A stretch of DNA of 64,000 nt from Roseisalinus antarcticus. Its GTDB lineage: Bacteria > Pseudomonadota > Alphaproteobacteria > Rhodobacterales > Rhodobacteraceae. Shown here in pieces: positions 63,001 to 64,000 of this stretch. The notes below the pieces were generated by a model, which worked only from the letters and a program-made list of their open reading frames with translations, had not been told where the DNA came from and made no database searches. The position numbers and the translations under genes were made by a program. Every line of letters begins with the position of its first letter. Within the stretch, counting starts at the first letter, position 1. The DNA lies in contig NZ_FWFZ01000007.1 in assembly GCF_900172355.1 (NCBI RefSeq), positions 124,001 through 188,000 on the forward strand. Reading direction: 5' to 3'.

Positions 63001-64000
63001 TCAGCCGATGGCGATCGCTTTCACGTCGTCGTCGATGAACGGCACGTACTGGGCGAAGTTCGCGGCGAACATCTCGACCAGCTCCTCGGCCTTCGCATCA
63101 TAGGCCTTGGGATCGTCCCAGGTCGTGCGCGGGTCGAGCAGGGCGCTGTCCACGCCCTGCGCGGCGACCGGCACGTCGAAGCCGAAATGCGGGTCGCGGC
63201 GGAACTGGCCCTCCGCGAGGGAGCCGTCGAGCGCCGCGGCCAGAAGCGTCCGGGTCGCCTGGATCGGCATCCGGGTGCCGGTGCCGTAGCTGCCGCCGGT
63301 CCAGCCAGTGTTGACCAGCCAGCAGGTCGTGCCGTGACGGGCGATCTTGTCACGCAGCAGGTTGCCGTAGACCTCGGGCCGGCGGGGCGTGAAGGGCGCG
63401 CCGAAGCAGGTCGAGAAGGTCGGCTGCGGCTCGGTCACCCCACGCTCGGTGCCGGCAACCTTCGAGGTGAAGCCGGACAGGAAGTGATACATCGCCTGCG
63501 CCGGCGTCAACCGTGCGATCGGGGGCAGCACGCCGAAGGCGTCGCAGGTCAGCATGATGATGTTCTTGGGGAACCCGCCAAGGCCGCTGTCGCTCGTGTT
63601 CGGGATGAACTCCAGCGGATAGGCGCAGCGCATGTTGGCCGTCAGCGAGTCGTCTTCGAAATCGAGCTCCTTGGTGACGGGATCGTAGACCATGTTCTCG
63701 ATGACCGTGTTCTTCATCGAGCAGGTTGCATAGATCTCCGGCTCGGCTTCGGGGCTGAGGCTTATGGTCTTGGCATAGCAGCCACCCTCGAAGTTGAACA
63801 GGCCGCGATCGGACCAGCCATGTTCGTCGTCTCCGATCAGCGTGCGCGAGGGATCGGCCGACAGCGTGGTCTTGCCGGTGCCGGAGAGGCCGAAGAACAC
63901 GGCGGTGTCCACCGGGTTGCCGGGCGCGTGGTTCGCCGAGCAATGCATCGGCATCACGCCCTTCTCGGGCAGCAGGTAGTTGAGCAGGGTGAATACGGAT
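63001..64000 (-). CDS. pckA: Phosphoenolpyruvate carboxykinase (ATP), 5' end outside the window
   Basis: Gluconeogenic enzyme turning oxaloacetate and ATP into PEP. The frame is open to the window edge ([19 protein letters not shown] at its visible start), so the N-terminal part is missing. [13 protein letters not shown] is the P-loop (kinase-1 region). [20 protein letters not shown] is the kinase-2/metal region. [13 protein letters not shown] and [16 protein letters not shown] follow. It is the ATP-type by these motifs. Its context beside mcd fits acetate and C2 growth. Confidence 0.96.
   Translation of the reverse strand, partial: SVFTLLNYLLPEKGVMPMHCSANHAPGNPVDTAVFFGLSGTGKTTLSADPSRTLIGDDEHGWSDRGLFNFEGGCYAKTISLSPEAEPEIYATCSMKNTVIENMVYDPVTKELDFEDDSLTANMRCAYPLEFIPNTSDSGLGGFPKNIIMLTCDAFGVLPPIARLTPAQAMYHFLSGFTSKVAGTERGVTEPQPTFSTCFGAPFTPRRPEVYGNLLRDKIARHGTTCWLVNTGWTGGSYGTGTRMPIQATRTLLAAALDGSLAEGQFRRDPHFGFDVPVAAQGVDSALLDPRTTWDDPKAYDAKAEELVEMFAANFAQYVPFIDDDVKAIAIG

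Overview
The window is a GC-rich chromosomal segment of an alphaproteobacterium, most likely a member of the Rhodobacterales (Rhodobacter/Roseobacter/Paracoccus relatives). The evidence is gene content and order: an aerobic-type cobalamin locus (cobO, cobN, cobW, cobC, cobD, cobH, cobL, cobI, cobJ, cobM), the run pdxJ-acpS-lepB-rnc-era-recO, the rpoZ-rel pair, three tandem peptide deformylase genes before fmt, and (2S)-methylsuccinyl-CoA dehydrogenase of the ethylmalonyl-CoA pathway. Genes are densely packed, with many ATGA/GTGA stop-start overlaps. No tRNA, rRNA, CRISPR, prophage or intact insertion sequence was seen.

Layout. 1-8.0 kb: 3' part of cysK, a broken glutaredoxin, a Nudix hydrolase, dapA, a soluble lytic transglycosylase, an EamA exporter, and mnmD divergent from an FAD oxidoreductase. 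8-14.3 kb: FMN reductase, a thiamine-diphosphate enzyme, an unrecognised membrane protein, then a zone of decay with an internally deleted LysE exporter and a sodium:alanine symporter carrying a stop codon and a frameshift, followed by a universal stress protein.

14.4-40.5 kb is dominated by cobalamin synthesis, in four transcription blocks interrupted by unrelated genes (smc, an MFS transporter, mltB, a glutathionyl-hydroquinone reductase). The blocks are cobO; hupE-cobW-GNAT-cobN behind a clear cobalamin riboswitch; DUF1636-cobC-cobD; and a seven-gene plus-strand run, small His protein-cbiX-cobH-cobL-cobI-(cbiG-cobJ)-cobM. The locus has both a late aerobic cobaltochelatase subunit (CobN) and an early chelatase homologue (CbiX) with a long Cys/His-rich tail. 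cobA, cobF, cobG/cobZ, cobK, cobB, cobQ and cobS/cobT are not in the window.

40.6-64 kb is mostly housekeeping: PatB-type C-S lyase, three deformylases (the third lacks catalytic residues), fmt, rnhA, ispH, an NYN-domain protein, folK, rpoZ, rel, pdxJ, acpS, lepB followed by a DUF805-signal peptidase fusion lacking both catalytic residues, rnc, era, recO, an NAD-dependent reductase, a META-domain lipoprotein, mcd, a TauE/SafE transporter and the 3' part of pckA.

Recurring non-coding elements: at least eight copies of a roughly 50-75 bp imperfect palindrome, one of which encodes the C-terminus of CobC; two perfect 24-bp palindromes with core TATTCGCGAATA; and a tandem double-hairpin element between cbiX and cobH. 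All functions are read from sequence motifs and family knowledge; no database search was run.
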